The notes beneath the pieces were generated by a model that saw only the letters and a program-made list of their open reading frames with translations, made no database searches and was not told the origin of the DNA. Positions 23,617-35,651 of a DNA stretch of 64,000 nt are shown in pieces. This DNA comes from Verticillium longisporum. Its lineage: Eukaryota; Ascomycota; Sordariomycetes; Glomerellales; Plectosphaerellaceae. The position numbers and the translations under genes are program-made. Where the stretch lies: contig JAETXT010000002.1 in assembly GCA_019188255.1 (NCBI GenBank), positions 6,813,011 to 6,877,010 on the forward strand. Reading direction: 5' to 3'. How positions within the stretch are numbered: the first letter of the stretch is position 1; every line of letters begins with the position of its first letter.

Positions 23617-25623
23617 TTAAAAGGCGGTGCCCAGCGGCGCACCAAAGTTTGTTGTCTTCTTGAGCTTCAGAGGGACGTCGACTTCCACATCCTTGCCTGT
23701 CGGCGACTCGGACTCGCTGTCGTGATCAGTGACAGCGCTCGCATCGCCGGCTCCCTTGTTTTCGGGCCCAGCTTGGGCCTTCTCCTTCGATTCCTCTGCT
23801 GCTTCGTCCAAATCGTCCTGCAGGCAGACTGGTGTTGAGTCTTGCCCTAGGCTAACATCCTCCAGCTTTTCTGACAGTCGCCTCAAGAAAATTTCATCAT
23901 GCGCGGGAATGTTGCGGATCATGAGAGGGCCCTTCAATTTGATGTCTTCGGCCGGCGCTTCCAGAATGGGTTCAGGGTGATCCTCCGCCGAGGCTTCAAG
24001 CTCGAAAGCTACCGAGTCTTCAATTCTGCGAGTCCGTCGACCTAACGCCCCAATGTTAAGGGACAATGCTGGCGCCGCATTGGTCTGCCCGAAAGTGGGA
24101 GTAGGGCTGGTGCTTTCGCCTGCAACGGTGGCAGTTTCAGTTGCTGCGGCCGTAGGCAAATGCGATAAAGAGTGGTTCGGAGTGTGGCCAGCATGCATGA
24201 CGAGTCGGTCCGTGACTGGAGCAGACAGAACCTGCAAAGTGTGGTGCTTGGACGAGGCCCGCCTGCCTAGTGGAAGGCCTGACTCGCCAGGTGGTGAGGG
24301 ATTACGTGAAGACGTTTTGGAGTCATCGGTCCCCGAGTCGGTGAAGGTTTCCTTCTGAACGGCGGGTGCTCTGACGGAGATTCCTTCGAGTTCAGGGTGA
24401 ATCGTCTGAATGTCGACGACTGGCACATCTTCGCTCGTAGGAGAAGCGAGGAAATCGACGGTAGGTGACTTCATCGGTTGCATGTTGGGGTCGAGAGGAA
24501 CAAAGGTCGTGACCGTGGGTTGCTTGGAGGGTGAGATACGTGAACCGCCGGGGCTGAAGAGGTATGGTTGTGATGAGGGATAGAGAGGGTTGAAGTTCGA
24601 GAGAGCCGTGCCGGCGAGTTCAATGCCACGAGAGTGGCGTCCATCGGTTGCCGAGGCACTGGCGCTTGAGAGCGAGAGAGGGAAGTCGGTGGAACCGTCT
24701 CCACCGGGGCGGACGCCGGGGATGGCCACGCTGACAGCGGCGACCTTTCCGGCGCGTTCGAGTTCTAGCCGCTGCACCATGCCCTGAAGTTGCACAGTGT
24801 TACTTTCGAGGCCTGCGACACGTTCTTGGAGCTGTTGGATCTCTTGGAGCATAGCACTCTTCTCTGCATCCCACTCGGTTCGCTCTTCTTCCATGATGAC
24901 GCGTTCCTCCTTGTACACCTCCTCTATGCGTTCGCGGTTGGCCTCCATGTATTTACGCTCAGCCTCCCAGGCCTCGCGAATGCGGCTGTTTTGCTGAGTC
25001 AGGCGGCGAATCGTCTGGGCGGCGGCAGAAGCCGATGAGGCATCGGCAGAGCTAGACCTCGGGAGCGGTTGTGACTGCGAATACGGGATGGACAGGGCAT
25101 AGGCATTGCCGCTGTTCATGGAGGCGGGGTGGATGTTTGGTGAGGTAACGGCGGAAAGGGTCTTCCTGTCCAACCTCGCACGATTGACGGGCGGCGACAA
25201 GCTGCTGTGACGGCGCTGAACAGACGCGTGTTCGAGGCCAGGGACGGACTGAACGGGTTGGGCCTGCGGCGAGAGGAAGCTCTGTAGGTTGGGCGTGTGA
25301 CGGACGGCACCTGAGGAGAGAGGAGAGTAGCCGATGGAACTAGACGTGTTGGTGATCTTGGTGTCGAAATAGCCCGTCTGGCTTGTGACGCGCGAGAGAG
25401 GGAGGGAGAGTGGTGAGGCGACGGAATGCGACGACAGCGACTCGCGACTACTACCACTCAGGTCGGTCTGGTTCGCCGGCCGAATGGCAGGTAAAGTCAG
25501 GGCATCGCTTGTACGAGCGCCCGGAGGCAGGAAGGTGTCGGGTTGCAGCCTCGCCATGTTCGACCTGGAGGACCTGGGCAGTCGCATGGACGATGAGTGA
25601 GGAAGGGGGCCGATGCACGCCAT
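23617..25623 (-). CDS. Unrecognised fungal coiled-coil protein
   Basis: Open frame of 668 codons without introns. The first 200 residues are Ser/Pro/Thr-rich and probably disordered (segments such as PDTFLPPGARTSDALTLPAI). Residues about 205-290 are strongly charged and heptad-like (RIREAWEAERKYMEANRERI and following), predicting a coiled coil. The C-terminal 350 residues are again low-complexity, with a short conserved-looking piece (PLMIRNIPAHDEIFLRRLSE) and an acidic stretch before the terminal GAPLGTAF. No signal peptide or membrane segment is seen. The start at 25,623 is the first ATG after an in-frame TAG upstream; that TAG sits in CACTAG, so an extra upstream exon is possible. I do not recognise the family and give no function. 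A structural or scaffold role is only suggested by the coiled coil. Confidence 0.7.
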   Translation of the reverse strand: MACIGPLPHSSSMRLPRSSRSNMARLQPDTFLPPGARTSDALTLPAIRPANQTDLSGSSRESLSSHSVASPLSLPLSRVTSQTGYFDTKITNTSSSIGYSPLSSGAVRHTPNLQSFLSPQAQPVQSVPGLEHASVQRRHSSLSPPVNRARLDRKTLSAVTSPNIHPASMNSGNAYALSIPYSQSQPLPRSSSADASSASAAAQTIRRLTQQNSRIREAWEAERKYMEANRERIEEVYKEERVIMEEERTEWDAEKSAMLQEIQQLQERVAGLESNTVQLQGMVQRLELERAGKVAAVSVAIPGVRPGGDGSTDFPLSLSSASASATDGRHSRGIELAGTALSNFNPLYPSSQPYLFSPGGSRISPSKQPTVTTFVPLDPNMQPMKSPTVDFLASPTSEDVPVVDIQTIHPELEGISVRAPAVQKETFTDSGTDDSKTSSRNPSPPGESGLPLGRRASSKHHTLQVLSAPVTDRLVMHAGHTPNHSLSHLPTAAATETATVAGESTSPTPTFGQTNAAPALSLNIGALGRRTRRIEDSVAFELEASAEDHPEPILEAPAEDIKLKGPLMIRNIPAHDEIFLRRLSEKLEDVSLGQDSTPVCLQDDLDEAAEESKEKAQAGPENKGAGDASAVTDHDSESESPTGKDVEVDVPLKLKKTTNFGAPLGTAF

Positions 25624-28600
25624 TGGGAGCCGGGGACGATCTTTGACGACGAGTTGAGCGACGGCGACAGTGGGTTGGGGTACGCGGTCTGCCTAGTGAC
25701 TCGTAGCGGATGGATCGGTTGGGGAAAGTGTGGTGTTCGAACTGAGACGACCGAAGGACGGCAAGTGCAAGTGGACGCGTGAACGACGGTCCGGACCTGC
25801 AATGGTTGTGGTGTGGTTGTTGGCTGACAAGTGGCAGCGGAGGGAGCAAAGGGAGGTGTTTCTCAGAGGTATGACGCAACCTGTCTTGTCAATGGATGCG
25901 AAGCGGAATGTTGAGAAGTCGCGATAGGGGTCATCCTCGTCAACAAGGATGAGTAAGTAGGTGCTGGCCGGAAAGTCGAACTCGACGTGTTGTCGCTACT
26001 GAAACTGAGGCGGCAGATGGGTGTCGTGAGTCAATGAGCGTTTGACGTCGGGTAGAGTGTGCAGAAGAATGGAGGATGGAGGGAAAGTGGGAAGCCGAGT
26101 GAAATGGGGTCTGGAAGGTAAAGAGCCGAAGTTGTCGTGAGTCGAGCCGGGCATGGGGCCCGACCCAGTGAGGTGGAGAGAAGTGTGGCCAGGGTTGGGC
26201 AGGCACAAGGCACAGGGGCCCCGTCTCTCGTCCCTTCGTCGCTTCTTGTTTGGGTAGCTGGCGGGGGTCTTGCGGTTGCCCTTACCGCCTGAACTGGCCT
26301 CGCATGCCTGCCACGCACCACTACTGCTGGCTCTGCTGGCTGGTCCCGCTGCCGGCCTGCCTCGGCGGGCTCTGTCTCGCCTTCCCTCTGTCTTCTCTCC
26401 CCTCTTGCCTTGTGACACGCGACCTGCAGGCTTTGACACAGGTCTCCACCGCGTCACTATATGAGCGATGGTCCGACTGCTACTGGCTAAAGGCAAGGTG
26501 CCCTATCTCATCTCACCGAGTACCCGGTGTCACTTGTCATGGCATGTTTGTGCTTTTGCCCAGCGAACTGAAGAAGGGGTGGCACACTTGACCATCAGCT
26601 CAGGATGGGAAAGGCCATTCATTTGACAGCAACAAAATGCAACGCACCACCCCCCCAACATGGCACGCCGTACCCAGACATACAGAACGGCGGAAGCACC
26701 AGCCCCCGTCCCGGTTGGACCCTGGATCTGCGCCGCGTCTGGTGTGAGCCCAATCGGGACTGGCTGGGTTGTGTGAGGGGAGGAGGATGAGTACTATGGT
26801 ATGCGGTAAGTTTCAATCATTTAACGAGTACCGACCAGGGAGCCGACCAGGGGGCCCGTTATTCATCGACTTCCCCATCGACTACCCTAGCATCTTATCT
26901 ATATCTAATTGGCTCGTTGACTAGCCTTATTAAGGTGGTATAATTTTGTGCAAGGAAAGGAACGTCAGCTTTTGTACCTTCTAAGCGTGCCCTATAAGCA
27001 GGGTTTATCGATACCTAACAGGCTATCGAAACTTTTGTCTCTGACCATGTAGGCACCCGTGGCAGCCGACCGACAATCGGGTGAATTGGAGATGGGGTTT
27101 ATTATTGGGGATAGAGGGGGTAGAGGGGAGTCGCCAGGGGGGGGGACGTGGATGAGAGGGCCCGGGACGTGCAAATTATGGCGAAGAAGCCCCAAATTTC
27201 TTGCAACCCTCCCCCAAGCTGTAGCCGCAAGGGGCGCAGCTCGTGAGCTTCTTCTTCGTCTGCGTCTTCGCAGCACCACGTATTCGTCATTAACCTGTCG
27301 ACCCATGATGGACAACGTTGCCTCCCAGATCTGGTCCCGCGAACCATGTTTCATCGGTACGGACAGGTCTGAAGCCCATCCAACAGTCAGTAAAGAGCTG
27401 GATCGCTGTCTAGGACCTGCAGGGCACGGCAACCCAGACGCCACCTGACTACGGCCCGCCCTCCCCTGGATCCGTCCCCTGGGATCTTCGATACGCAGAG
27501 CCTACATGTGGTTCTTGCTTCTTGACTGATTTGCCTCAGCTCGTCCTCTTGGCACAGAAGAGAGGGATGAAACTCTCCTTTCATTCACACCATCTTTCCC
27601 CTGACACTCACTGCTTGGTATTGCCGTTGATCTCCAGACCCACCGTTTCGCCCGCCAGCAAGCTATCGACGGCCGCGTGTGCACGCAGCCCGCAGATCAT
27701 TGATGGCAGCCCTCAGCTCGTCCTGCCCCGATGGAGTGGGGTGGCGGCTCCTGCGTTGGCACTGCAGCTCCTCCTCCTCATTTCATTGCTCAACTTCATT
27801 GTCCGTCTTCAGAAGCAACGAGGACCGCCTATAGCTGTCGCCGCCGATAATGCTATGTCTGGCCGTGCACTTGCTACCATTGGGGTCTAGAAGTTGGTAG
27901 ACCAGGGCTCGACGGCACCGCATTTGGGAGACAGCTGTCTTTCGAACCAAGCCTGACGGATCACGACGCCTCACCTATTGTGGAGTTCTCGCGAAGCACT
28001 CACTCCACCGTTTTAGAAGCCCCTAGTTGGCTCGCGGAGGAGGGCTTGATGCCGGTCAACCACCAGGGCTGTCATCTTAATCCACGAATAAAATACGAAC
28101 GACAAAAGTGCACAATTCCCGAGGCTCACAGCCCAGCTTGACGAATGACCATCGAGTAGATATGGGCTTTTGGGTCTGCGGTGGAGGACCGTCGTCAATT
28201 GACGAGGTCCACGGGGGCAAAAGAGACGTCCAGCACCTGAGGTTGTGAGCCCGTTCGATGGAGCTCTGGCGTCGTCTGGTCGGTCACTCTTGAGCTCCAC
28301 GCCCACAACTTGGCTCATTTCCTATTTCACCGCCGCCTCCCCACTTGCAGCCAATGTTGGATATGAACACGGTCAGCATCTCCAGCGAGTACCTAAAAAG
28401 ATACCTTGACCGCCTGCCCACCTTCCAGTTCCAGCGCCTCCCCCAGACTGACTTGCGCTTACCTCGGTCTCCTTCACCGCGAGCCCCTGCCCGGCCGGCC
28501 ACACTCGGCAGGTCGGGCCTGACCGCCTACGCACTTTGATCTGGCGTCTGGCGCGGCCAAGACGGCCTACCATCGTGACTTCCTTAGACGAAGAAAAGCA

Positions 28601-31600
28601 AATGGTGCAATCCCGTTGGCCAGGGCGCTTTCGTCACGCGCACGAGCAGGTTTTCTGCCTCACGCGCTCTTGCCCGCGCTCTGTACAAATTGCAGATGGA
28701 CGCATTTGGCGAATTAAAACATCGCGTGGGGAAAATCGTGTTCACAGAAACGCTTCGTAGATCTAGTACTGACTGGAGTGCTATGTAGACAAGCGAATGG
28801 CCAGTATGTCTCTGTCCACCTGTTTGCTCGTTTAGGCCCTGTGTCAGTTCCCGTGTCGGCCTCCTGGAGAGGTTCTGCAGCGGGCGCATGGTGAGGAGTG
28901 AGACATCTCCGGCGAGGATTTTGATCGGGCCTGATCAGTAGCCCGGGATATATGCCACTTGATGGCGTACTTACATGTGATGAAGCGCGATGAAGTCTGT
29001 GGTTTTCTGGTTTGGGGGTTCCTTGGTGCGCGCAAAGGAAGAGCAGCGAGATGCTGAAGGTGGAAAGTCAATTTAGCTACACAGCCAGGCGAGTCTTGAC
29101 GTTGGGATGGTAAAAACGGGACGAATTTGCGTTCACACTGGAAGGTCAGCTGAACTACGAGTGGATTGACTGATTGTCCATCCCTTGGCTTCGACACATC
29201 CAAAGAAAAAAAAAAGGTAGACCACGTCACCTTCCATGTTGGCTGTGTACAGCAGCTGAGTAGGCAGTGGTTGATAGAGGGTGGCTGTGAGTTTCAGTTC
29301 GCTTTGAGACTTTCGGTGCCACTCATGGCGACAAGACCGGCCCGATGTAGCGTGCCTCAAAAGCCGAGGTGCACCTTTGGGGGCGTTCCCTAATGACCTG
29401 TTCTCATGAAAGGCCTTTGGCACCCCGGATCTCATGGTGTCGGCCGATGGGCCGTTCCAGACGAAGCTTATTCTCCAGAAGGCTCCGTTGCCATCGGTGC
29501 CTCCCGAGCTGCCCCAACCTGACAAGCGAGCTGATCCAGTGGTGGCTGGCAACAATGGATTGACGGCTCCAACTCTACTGCCGCCTTGGCCCGTAGTCCA
29601 ATTCCCGAGCGTCGCGTTCTCGAAGCTATGGACGGAGATTCAGTGGAAGAAGTACATAGTACCAGGTGTCGTGGGCCTCCTCCTCAATCATCTGATCCTC
29701 AGAATGGTCGCGAGCTCTGGACTGCGGTAGTATCGGAAAAGCAGGCCTCGCCGCCTTGCTATATGGCCTAAGTCTCACTGAGATGCTCCGATACTCATGT
29801 CGCACGAGCTGAACACGCCAAGTCAGCGCAACTCTAGCCGTGTGCGCTTACCCGGGGATGTGGAAGACCGGGTGATTGCAGTCACACCTGAAAGCGAGGG
29901 GCGTCTTCTGCATCATCATCATCGCTGCTCCCCCCTACACCAATTCTCCAACATCACTTTGATCGCGGGGAAATTCGGGGCGTTAACCGGGATTAGGAAA
30001 GGTAGAGGTTTACTATACATGCCGCCCATGTATTTCGGATCCGCCATAGTACGTTATGAAATGATCAAAAGCGCATGGGGTTTTGTTGAGAGCGACGGCA
30101 GTAGGGCGTGGGGGAGAAGGCTCGATAAAACACGAGTCAGTCGTCCAATTCGCAGAGATCACCATCGTTATGCATTTGTCCGACCCTATTTGCTTGGCAG
30201 GTCTTATTGCCTTGGAGCACAGCCAAGCCCTGAATTTCGATCGCTCAGATTCCATTCCGGCCGCTTGTCCGTTTTACGGAAATATTACTACACGACACGA
30301 AAGGGCTGACCATAATAGCCTGCGGGAAGGCGGATCTACCTAGTCACCCGTGCATCGCTGTTTTGCTAATGAAGGCTTCATTTTCTTCTGCTAATCTATC
30401 TGGTGCTGGTATGTACGGGATGAAGCCCGTGAATGATGACGAGATCGCGATTCCCCGTATTCTTCTTGACAGGCTACGAGGCGGCCAGTTGCACCCACAC
30501 CATGGATCGTAGGCCACGACATGACGTACCCTGCGTCTTGTCTATGGTATGCCGACCCAAATTCCCTGCGTACCTCTTTATGAGTCCTCGGTGCTTGGCA
30601 ATTCCGTCGTCCGAGTCCGTGTCCGTGACAGTGTGTGTTGCGGTGCTCTCTCATGGCTGTATTGCCTTTGGTCGTGAGACATTATTCGCAGGGTCAAATG
30701 GTCAAAGCAATGGAGTCCCTGCTGACTGATCTCAACAGATCATCTAGATATGCCTTTGCAATGGATGTCAAGGAGAGGCACACATCACAGAGCACATACA
30801 AGGGGGGTGCTCTGACGTCTGCAGATGAGCGGGTCGGTGACGGATCACGGCAACGGTCAGGCAGCGTGCCTATCGTACGCGACGAGGGGGCTCTTTGATG
30901 GTAGATACGGCTAGTCGAGTCGTGATCGATATGTATGCCTGAATAGGTTTGTCGCATGATTGATTGGCTTGTGACTACTTGATGATTGTCTATCGGTCTG
31001 TCACGGGAGGAAAAGACTGGACGCCTTGACCAAGCCACAATCAAACATCTGCTTGATTCAAGGGGGAAGAGGGAAGAGATCATCTTTTGGACGGTTGGTC
31101 AGCGACGATGGGTGCCGCTTCAGCCGTGGGAATCCAATCAGGTCCAGACGGCGCGAGCGACCTAAGGTAGCTGCCAGCATGGCGCATCTTTCACCACAAC
31201 TCGCGCGGCTCGTCAATACTTCTGATGCGCTTCGCCTGTCGTGATGGAAGAGGCAGACTTCCGTTGAGAAGCCAGTAGTGCCGCCCAAACGTCTGTCGTG
31301 TTGGCTGTCAAGGGATAACCAGTATTGCCCCGATGATTATATTGGTTCCTGCAGTCCGGAGACGAACCAAGCCGAATCCAGGCCGTGGTTGCATGGCATC
31401 ATCTCCCCCACAAAGCTCCCCCTTCCTTCGATCTGCACTGTGGTCTTGAAGCGTCCACGGGTTTTCTGCACTGATGTTTCGTGCTTGGGGTTTGGTGGTC
31501 TGCCTGGCCAGCGGCATCCAAATATAAAAGGCAAGGGGGTTGTGCAGGCGCCGCTATCGATTGCTTCCGATCCATTACATCAACAGCTTATGTACCGTCC

Positions 31601-33267
31601 TCGATCGTGATTAAGGTTGGAGAAGAAGAAGACATGCAGTGCCACGAGGCCCAGGTGGCTCATCAAAATAAAGTAATAAGAGCAAGACAACGAAATCCCC
31701 GGCTGTCGTGGGCGCTGTTTCACTGCGGTCGAGCCCAGGTCAGACATCTAGCCTGGTCTGGCAGCTTGAAGTCAATCACGTCGGGAGAGTCGAGGTTTGC
31801 CAAGACCGATTGAGACTGACCAGGTGAAATAGGGCCGGATCAAGGTCCAAGGTAGCGGATACTTCGGGGACAACTGAGGCCTATTTGATGCACCGAAAGC
31901 GCCACGGACATTCCTTCCTTCCCAGATGCGCCCCCATAACTGCAGATGAACATCTTGTCATGCCCCCCACCTAGATGACTTTCGCTTCGTGCGAGTGGCT
32001 CAAAAAGACCCAACTGGGTGCCCTCATTCAACCAGCCCTCGCTCCTGCCGATGTTGGCAATGCTGCCTTCTCCCCGTCCCCGAAATCCGCACCGTGCCTG
32101 CCTGACCCCCGGGCCCCCCCTTGACCCCTGGCTCCCTGTCCATGGGCTCCTGCCCCCCGATTGTCCCTGTTGCCCCGCCCCGCTCTTGACGCTCGCAAAA
32201 CACAAGCCTTTTAAGCCGAGCCAGATGACGACGGGTAGGTATCCCAGGGTGCTCAACACGTAAGGCGTCCAGTGTCCACCTAGAGGTTCAGCATCAGATC
32301 TAGATCCACTGGGTGCACCTGGCGGCGGCTTCTTGGTGACAGGACATTCACTTCCCCGACATCTTTAATCGCTCACCTCGCTCTCGTCTTCGCCAGAGCC
32401 GGACTTCTGCGTCTCTCGTCGTTCCTCCTTTTCCTCTCCTCGTTCCTCGTTCCCTTCCCGTGCCACGACGCCGGAGGAGGCTTCAACACATCCATTCTCA
32501 CTCTCAGTCGTCACCCCCAGGCCCCAGGCCCCCTACCTGCCTACCACTATTGTACTCATTCACCAGCAACCGACCGTCAGCTTTACGAACCTTGCCCCTG
32601 TCGACTGCCCCAGGCCAGCTCTCTCATTCCCAAGATAGCGTCGGATTGGACGGGTTCGCATTCGTAATCGCCAACTCTCCTATGGGAACGACGTTGTCGT
32701 GCCGTCGTCTCGAACCCCCATCGCGTTTCCAGCAGAGCCAAGCTCAACACGCTCCCGCCGCCCAGGATCTCAAGGTGCTGCACGCCATATCTGACCTGAC
32801 ACCGACCAATCCACAACTACCTGACCAGGTGCCATAAACCTCCATCCTCAACTGCATCACTGGCACATCCCAGCTGTGCAGGAGCCTTTGACTTTTTGGC
32901 AATGAGATAGGTCTGCACGTTGCACACTGCACCCACCTTTTCCCCAGCAACTCCGCCCACGGTCGCACTGCGCTGCGACGCCGTTCAGCAGAAACTGAGT
33001 CGTACTTCGCCGGCAACAGCGACGCCCCTCCCACCATCGCCAGACTGCTCTTTTAGCGGCTTGCCAGCGTCGCCCAACACTAGTCCAAGCTTCGGTCACG
33101 CCGCCCCACGTCCTGGTGCGCCTCACGAACCGTGCCGGACTGCGCTGCAAATAATCCCCCTACCCTACCTTACGTTTGCGCGCGCTCAATCAATCATCTC
33201 CGCTACAGACGGAGCCGGACAAGAAGATCAGATCAGTCCTGGCCTGCACACCTGCGCCACCGCAACA
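25624..33267. other. Long gene-poor region upstream of hal4
   Basis: This 7.6-kb stretch has no gene I can support on either strand. Open frames up to about 170 codons (for example 29,797-30,309 plus and 25,996-26,496 minus) show no domain, and codon use looks random. The composition is normal, not RIP-like. The last 900 bp before hal4 are rich in C and CT runs and probably hold a long promoter and leader. A non-coding RNA or fast-evolving genes cannot be excluded. Confidence 0.45.
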
Positions 33268-35651
33268 ATGGCAGTCTCGGGATTTAGCACTACCCCCAAC
33301 GAGGCGCCGCCTCGTTCTCTTGCCCCTCCTTCTGGTACGTTGCTCGCTGTGCACCTGCCACACACCCTAGTAAACCACGCCCCCCTGTTCGCCAGTTCGC
33401 ACACTGCCAACCTGCCTCGGTGCTTGGCTGCCCAGCCCTGCGTCATGTCATCAATGTTTCCCACGTTCCTCCCAACTTTCTCCGCCTTGGCCCTTCTTTC
33501 CTTTCTATCTCGAATCCTTTCTCCGCTCGAACCTTCTTCCTAACAAATGCATCTGCATCCTTTATAGACCAACCGATTCCGATCACAAATGGTCAGAAGC
33601 TGAACACGATCGCTGCGTTGTCTTCCTCTCCTCGTCAGTACCCTAACGACCTGGCCAGTCCGATTGTCGAAGGGGACGAGACTGGAACTGATTCGCCCAA
33701 CGACCACGAACCGGTCACACCCGTCAGCGTCAGGTACTCGCAGGAATTCACCACGCTGCCCACCCCGGATAAGCAGAGTTTCCACCACCACCACCCCACC
33801 ACCCCTCTGGTCACGGCTACCACCCCTTCGCCCGATCTCACCACCAGCGCTGCTGGGACACCGAGGTCACCGACAAAACAACCCGTTGCTGACCAAGATC
33901 TGGTCGCCACTTCTCTGTCTCGACGACCCACTGGTGCCTCCACAAGCAGCTTTAAACGCAGCATGTCGAATCTTTTCAAGCGGTCCAATTCCAACACTAC
34001 AGGACCGAAACCTGACATGAAGGAGGCCAAGGGCTTTCACCTGCCCAACTTTGAAGGCCCGTCTGACACCACAGTCAACGAATCAAGCAGATGTACCGCC
34101 GCCCGGAGGACATATTCAATGAATCAATCACACACAACAACTCGCTCAAACAGCCCACCGTCGCCGGGTTCGACTCTTGAAATGGTGAACACTAGTAAGA
34201 CCCAGACAGACAACATGCCGTCATCAAACGATTTCAAGAAGAACCGCGCCTCCACCGGATTCTCCTTGCGCGGGCGTGCGATTGGCTTTGCGCACGCCAA
34301 CGGCACCGCCCGAGAGAAGCACTCCAAGAAGGCAGCTCTCGGCCTCGGAGCACGCCGTCGCAGCTTTGACAGGCACAGCAAGCCCGCCATCGTGCCCGAC
34401 GAAGTCTGCCATCCCCCCCACATTGAGCGATCGCCATGGGCCATGATGCCTGATGCCGGTACCGGAGTCAAATCCCGACGCCTGAGCATCAGCCTGCCGG
34501 ACGACTTCCACGTCGAGACAGCCGATTTGCTCTCCGAGTACGAGTACCAGAACAAGCTCCTTGGCCGTCATGGAAAGCATCTCGGCAAGGGAGCAACCTC
34601 CAAGGTGACTCTGATGTGTCGCAAGGGTTTCCCTGGTGAGCTCTATGCTGTCAAGGAGTTTCGCGGTAAGAGCAAGTCAGACACCACGGAGGAGTACGAA
34701 AAGAAGGTCAAGTCGGAATACAGCATCGCCAAGAGCCTGCATCACCCGAACATTGTCGAAACCATTCAGCTTTGCACCGATCATGGACGTTGGAACCACG
34801 TGATGGAGCACTGTGCAGACGGCGACATGTACCAGCTCATTGCCAAGGGTCATCTCAAGGACCCTGCACGCGCGACGGATCGTCTCTGTCTTTGGAAGCA
34901 GACTGTGCAGGGCGTCAACTACCTCCACAGCAATGGTATCGCTCACCGCGACATCAAGCTTGAGAACTTGCTCATCATGAACGGAAGCAAGGTGAAGATC
35001 ACCGACTTTGGCGTTTCGGAGGTCTTCTCTGGCACCCACCCAGGTCTTCGCGAAGCCGGCGGGCAATGCGGCCAGAACATGTCTGACGTACGCATGTGTT
35101 CTCCAGGCATTTGCGGCAGCGAGCCGTACATTGCTCCTGAGGTTTTGCAGAAGAAGCAATCCTACGACCCTCGGGGCATGGATGTCTGGGGCACAGCCAT
35201 CATTATGATTTACCTCACCTTTGGTGGAAACATTTGGACCAGAGCCGAGCGTGGCGCTGCACCCCTCTACGACAGCTTCTGCAAGGGCTGGGACAAGTGG
35301 AATGCGAAGCACCCCGAACCCGACGCTGTCCTTAACGACAGGGACTACCCCTTCTTTGAGGCCTTTGATCTCTGCATCAACCCACCCGCTCTGCGACGCT
35401 TGCTGTTGTCAATGCTGAACCCTGATCCGGCTAAACGAGCAAGTATCGCAGACATCGCAGGCTACCGCTGGTTCAAGAACATTGAATGCTGCCAATACGA
35501 CAGCTACGATGACCCAGCAAAATACATTGATGCCTCGAAGAAAAACGCTACACACGTCAACGGACAGAAGAAGATATTCTGCCACAACCACCTGCCTCTA
35601 GCAAGCCAAGGTCATTCACTCGGCAAGATGCCAGGACAGGCGGGCTACTAA
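33268..35651 (+). CDS. hal4: Ser/Thr protein kinase, Hal4/Sat4 (NPR/HAL5) family
   Basis: Kinase of the fungal Npr1/Hal4/Hal5 group, which in yeast controls potassium and nutrient transporters at the plasma membrane. Exons 33268-33334 and 33568-35651 with one 233-bp intron (GTACGT..TAG, CTAAC branch near 33,539); 716 aa. Residues 1-350 are a Ser/Thr/Pro-rich regulatory region with basic stretches (SFKRSMSNLFKRSNS). The catalytic domain runs from about residue 350 to 660: glycine loop LGKGATSKV, Lys in LYAVKEFRG, catalytic loop AHRDIKLENLL (about residue 480), metal-binding ITDFGVSEVF (about 500), activation-loop end GICGSEPYIAPEV. The GICGSEPYIAPE signature and the inserted CGQNMSDVRMC piece fit the Hal4 branch. 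All catalytic residues are present and the frame is unbroken. The start follows ACAATGG; an alternative start further upstream is unlikely. Confidence 0.88.
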
